64,000 bases of DNA from assembly GCA_047967505.1 (NCBI GenBank), contig CM106541.1; one strand, 5' to 3'. A program made the position numbers and the translations under genes. Positions 60,935 through 64,000 of the stretch are shown piece after piece. This stretch comes from Dipteris shenzhenensis. Its lineage: Eukaryota; Polypodiophyta; Polypodiopsida; Gleicheniales. Within the stretch, counting starts at the first letter, position 1. Each line of letters starts with the position of its first letter. The notes under the pieces are model-generated. The model was not told the DNA's origin, did no database searches, and was given only the letters and a program-made list of their open reading frames with translations.

Positions 60935-62019
60935 GTTGGACCATAGTGAGCTGGAATGTACTTGGGCTCCACGACCGTGTTTGTAGTCAGGCGCAGTACC
61001 TATTGCTCCGGCAGGAGTTGCAGAGGCCAGTGGTAGGGCAGGCAGTGGACATCCTTATGATTCAGGAGCACATGTTTTCAGCAGCCGACATCAGACGACG
61101 CCATCACCTTCTCCGAGGGAGAGGTCCAGAGGAGTGGTCTCCTGCAGTAGGACGGAGTGGAGGGGTCTGCTTCTCAGTCTCACAGACTTTGGCTCCAGAG
61201 GTCTACGATTAGGGCGAGCTCATTCCAAGACGGGCAGTTTGGATGGGAGTTCGGACGGGAGAGTCCAGGATTGGATTTGTGAACGTGTATGCCCCAGCGT
61301 GTAGACAGCACCGCCCGGCTTTTTAAAGGAGGCTGTCAGAGTGTCTTCCGGATGTTGATTCTTGGATTGTTGGAGGGGACTTCAACAACCTGGAGTTTGG
61401 GGAGGACAAGCAGGGCAGCGCCTCGTTCTCAGACATGCCAGCAGCAGAGATCCGTGGAGAGAGCTAGAGTTCAGCAGGACTCCTGGCAGCCTTCTCTTCT
61501 CCTTTGGACAAAGGAGACACGATGGATTGCTTGAGAGATTAGACTGCTTCTATGTTGGGGACTGGGCATTACACAGAGGCGGTTCTATCGGGATTCTGGC
61601 AGGTACCACGACGTCCGACCACTCTCTAGTGGTACTTCAGCCCTGTCGAGGTCTCCCCCAGAAGGGGGTCCGCATTCCAGAGGACCTCTTGCAGGACGAG
61701 GAGATTCAACAGGTTATGACAGAGATCTGGGAGTACTCAGAGATGGCACTGAGTGAGGGCTGGGCTGCGTGGGTGGCCAATGCGATTCAGAGGAGCAGTG
61801 TGGAGCTGCAGGCTCACGCCCTTAGACGGAGGAGGACCCTTCAGGAGCGAGAGCGGGCTTTGAGGAGAGACCTCGCCTCCATCGAGAGGCTCAGGGAGCA
61901 GGACTCTCTCTCTTAGTGGCTTAGTGACAAGAAAGAGAACGCTTGTCTTGAGCTTCTGGACACAGAGTTGCGGTGGGTTGAGTTCTCCTACCGTTCCTCC
62001 TAGGCCTGATGGGTACAAC
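60931..62019 (+). pseudogene. LINE ORF2, apurinic-type endonuclease region
   Basis: It starts MSWTIVSWNVLGLHD (SWN motif), then DILMIQEHMF (catalytic Glu) and RIGFVNVYAPA. These are followed by DSWIVGGDFNNLEFGEDKQG (GDFN) and, after a frameshift near 61440, TTTSDHSLVV (SDH). This is the ordered motif set of LINE endonucleases, which nick target DNA for target-primed reverse transcription. Stops: TAG 61210, TAA 61324, TAG 61914, TAG 62001 and TGA 62007. The reading continues across the insertion at 62020. Confidence 0.88.
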
Positions 62020-62507
62020 CACAGTTACGCTGAAACGCGTTTCAGAGCCCAGCCAGGCCTGAAACGCCGTTTCAGAGAAGCGCCGTTTCTTGAAACGCGT
62101 TTCAGGGTCTGAAACGTTTCAGGACCCTGAAACGGCTGGCTGAAACGTTTCAGCCAGTCTGAAACGCGTTTCAGAGCCCTGAAACGTGCCTTTTCAGACA
62201 ACACAGGCTGCTAGGTCTCCAAAATCACATTTTTTGTCTTTTTTCTTTTGATTTTGGTCTCCAGGCTCCTTCCACTCCTTCAGCCTCATACTCTCTCCAT
62301 CCTCAAGGTTTTCCAGCCCTCCTTCAGCCCCATTCACTCCTTTCCTCTCCTTTCTCTTCTGCAGCCTGCTTCAGCCCTCCATCATCATCTACTCCCCTCC
62401 CTTGTTGACGTGGCGTTTCCCCGTTTCAGCCCTCCCAAAAATCCCGAAACGTTTCCGTTTCCGTTCCCCGTTTCCCCGTTTCCGTTTCCCCTAACTATGG
62501 GTACAAC
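62009..62507. mobile_element. 477 bp insertion in LINE ORF2 with 11 bp target duplication
   Basis: ATGGGTACAAC occurs at 62009-62019 and 62497-62507. Removing 62020-62496 and one copy restores continuous ORF2 reading (WVQ into QGDKMTKQFFQTT) in the same frame, so this is a true insertion. The insert begins CACAGTTACGCTGAAACG and ends CGTTTCCCCTAACT, giving short imperfect inverted ends (AGTTA...GAAACG). It has no coding sequence. Palindromes built on GAAACG(CG)TTTC fill 62030-62174, and GTTTCC repeats fill 62420-62490. An 11 bp duplication and inverted ends fit a non-autonomous Mutator-like element; a retroposed SINE is the alternative. Confidence 0.8.
62030..62174. repeat. Six clustered GAAACG/CGTTTC palindromes
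   Basis: CTGAAACGCGTTTCAG at 62030-62045 and 62159-62174, a 14 bp core of the same at 62091-62104, a 17 bp near-palindrome at 62059-62075, and CTGAAACGTTTCAG at 62109-62122 and 62140-62153. The last extends to a 22 bp perfect palindrome at 62136-62157. Single half-sites lie at about 62127 and 62179. Confidence 0.95.
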
Positions 62508-64000
62508 AGGGGGACAAGATGACGAAGCAGTTCTTTCAGACCACTGGGCCCTGATCGATCGGCACACGGCTACAGCATCTTTGGGATTTGCAGGGCATCA
62601 TGCACACTGACCCGCAGGAGATTCTTGACATGACCACGGAATTTTATAGCCAGCTCTTTTAGACCGAGAGGATGACCCCAGTAGGTCTTGTGGCCCGAGA
62701 GCTAGTTTGGGATCATGTTCCGACAGTAGTCTCGTGGGACTTATGCAGTAGACTTGAGGAGCCCTTCACTGATGAGGAGCTCTGGGAAGCCCTCAAGGCT
62801 CTCTCGACCCAGAAGTGCCCGGGGGAGGATGGCTTGACTCCGGCCTTCTTCCGGAACTTCTGGGAGATAATCTCTACCTCCTTCTGTTTAGCTTGCCAGG
62901 AGATTTTCGACACAGGCCTTCTTCCTCAGTCCTTGTGCAGAGGGTGGATGTGTTTGATCCCGAAAGGGGCCGATAGGTCAGATATTCGACAGTGGAGGCC
63001 GATCACTTTGCTTGATACTACATACAAGATCCTCGCCAAGGTCTTGAGTTTGCGGTTACGGCCTCATCTTATCGACATCATCCATGACACACAGACTGGG
63101 TTTGTCCAGGAGCGCAGCATCTTGGACAACATCTTCACGTTTTGGGAGGTAGTGGATTGGTCCAGGGAGGAGTCACAGTCATTGGCCATCCTTCTCTTGG
63201 ACTTTGAGAAGGCCTACGACAGGGTGGAGTGGTCTTTCTTGGAGGGCACTATGAGGAGATCGGGTTTCTCAGACAGATGGGTCAGAGGAGTTTCAGCGCT
63301 ATACACAGGGAGCTCTAGTTAGATGATTATCGGAGAACACACAGTTCGCCAGGGCTGCCCACTAGCTCCCTTCCTCTTCCTGTTTGTAGCGGAGGCTTTG
63401 GGCTATTTTTTGAGATCACAGGTGGTGGGTCTCACGGGGTTGAGGCTCCCAATTAGGCAGGAGGAGGAGCTCCTTGACTCGGAGTTTGCAGATGACACGG
63501 CCTTGTATGTTGAGAGTACCATAGTGAGTCTAGAGAGAGTCAGAGGCGCCTTGGCTATCTATTGTGAGGCCTCGGGGGCACGGATCAACTGGACGAAATC
63601 CATAGGCTTCCTCACGGGTTTTGAGGAGACACGAGATCCGTGAGTGGGGGAGTGACTTTGGTTTCGGATAGATACTGCGGGGCTAGACAGCGAGATATCT
63701 CGGATGCCAGGTGCGTATTGACATTACAGCAGAGCAGCAGATTGCCCCGGTCTTTGAGAGTGTTCGGCGTAAGCTTCTCTATTGGGGCTCGGCCAAACTC
63801 TCCCTCGCAGGTTGCGCCTTAGTGGCAAACCAGGTCCTTCTTGCCACTGCTTGGTAGATTGCCTCCTGTTGGTGCTTTCACAGAGGATGCATTGGGCAGC
63901 TTTGACGGTTGGTACGGAACTTCCTCTGGCCGGTTCAGACGGCACGAGGAACACTAGGGCGCGAGTAGCTTGGTAGACGGTGATCATGCCGCAGGCACTA
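62508..64000 (+). pseudogene. LINE ORF2, reverse transcriptase region (runs off the window)
   Basis: After the insertion it reads LWDLQGIMHTDPQEILDMTT, EELWEALKALSTQKCPGEDG, WMCLIPKGADRSDIRQWRPI, then TGFVQERSILDNIFT, LLDFEKAYDRVEWSF (first Asp), RQGCPLAPFLFLFVAEALG and EFADDTALYVES (catalytic FADD). A frameshift near 63650 is followed by FESVRRKLLYWGSAKLSLAG. This is a plant L1-type reverse transcriptase. Stops: TGA 62552, TAG 62660, TAG 63320, TGA 63641 and TAG 63855. The zinc-binding end and 3' tail lie beyond 64000. Confidence 0.93.

Noticed and set aside
58903-63857. TAG used as a glutamine codon
   Set aside because: The intact genes show normal coding and the LINE also has frameshifts, TGA and TAA. 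Methylation-driven decay explains the TAG bias more simply.

Overview
The window is nuclear DNA of a land plant with a repeat-rich genome. The evidence is a multi-exon plant-type P4-ATPase gene with short GT-AG introns, a nuclear relic of the organellar amidotransferase gene gatB, Copia and plant-type LINE fragments, and a ~181 bp satellite. The clade cannot be fixed from sequence alone. The DUF7869-like element and the repeat content would suit a fern, bryophyte or gymnosperm as much as an angiosperm.

Only two genes look functional. A complete P4-ATPase flippase (ALA9/ALA10 type, 11 exons, 1218 residues) lies on the minus strand at 27189-32080. A three-exon gene for an unrecognised, probably nuclear, coiled-coil protein lies on the plus strand at 49528-52373. 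An unrecognised coding block (81-1366, minus) and a DUF7869-type transposase-like ORF (14040-15720, plus) are open over long stretches, but each abuts a CT/GA microsatellite at its 5' side and the second lacks a core motif.

The rest is repeats. 2413-4700 is a C-rich minisatellite carrying 14 copies of a 22 bp GC palindrome. 5670-12780 is a ~181 bp satellite with higher-order structure. 13764-13974 is a gatB pseudogene exon. 15840-16890 has two ~175-180 bp tandem duplications. 19500-21508 holds two LINE 3' fragments, both bracketed by (TG)n. 23240-25306 is a 558 bp tandem array with TATA boxes, and a diverged inverted copy lies at 55745-56170. 35042-36468 and 47561-48773 are small degenerate LTR elements on the minus strand. 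39411-42975 is an unclassified retroelement-like region. 44413-47560 is a Copia relic whose reverse-transcriptase segment is inverted. 53597-55712 is a minus-strand LINE that has ORF1 and a LINE 3' tail but no visible ORF2. 58903-64000 is a decayed LINE with ORF1, endonuclease and reverse transcriptase, cut by the window end and interrupted by a 477 bp insertion rich in GAAACG palindromes.

The most interesting signals are these: LINE copies flanked on both sides by same-phase (TG)n; the GAAACG-palindrome insertion with an 11 bp target duplication; the strong bias of LINE stop codons to TAG, as expected from CHG-methylation decay; the inverted Copia RT segment bounded by a 9 bp inverted repeat; and the regularly spaced GC palindromes. 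Gene-to-gene cooperation is not evident; the two intact genes appear unrelated.
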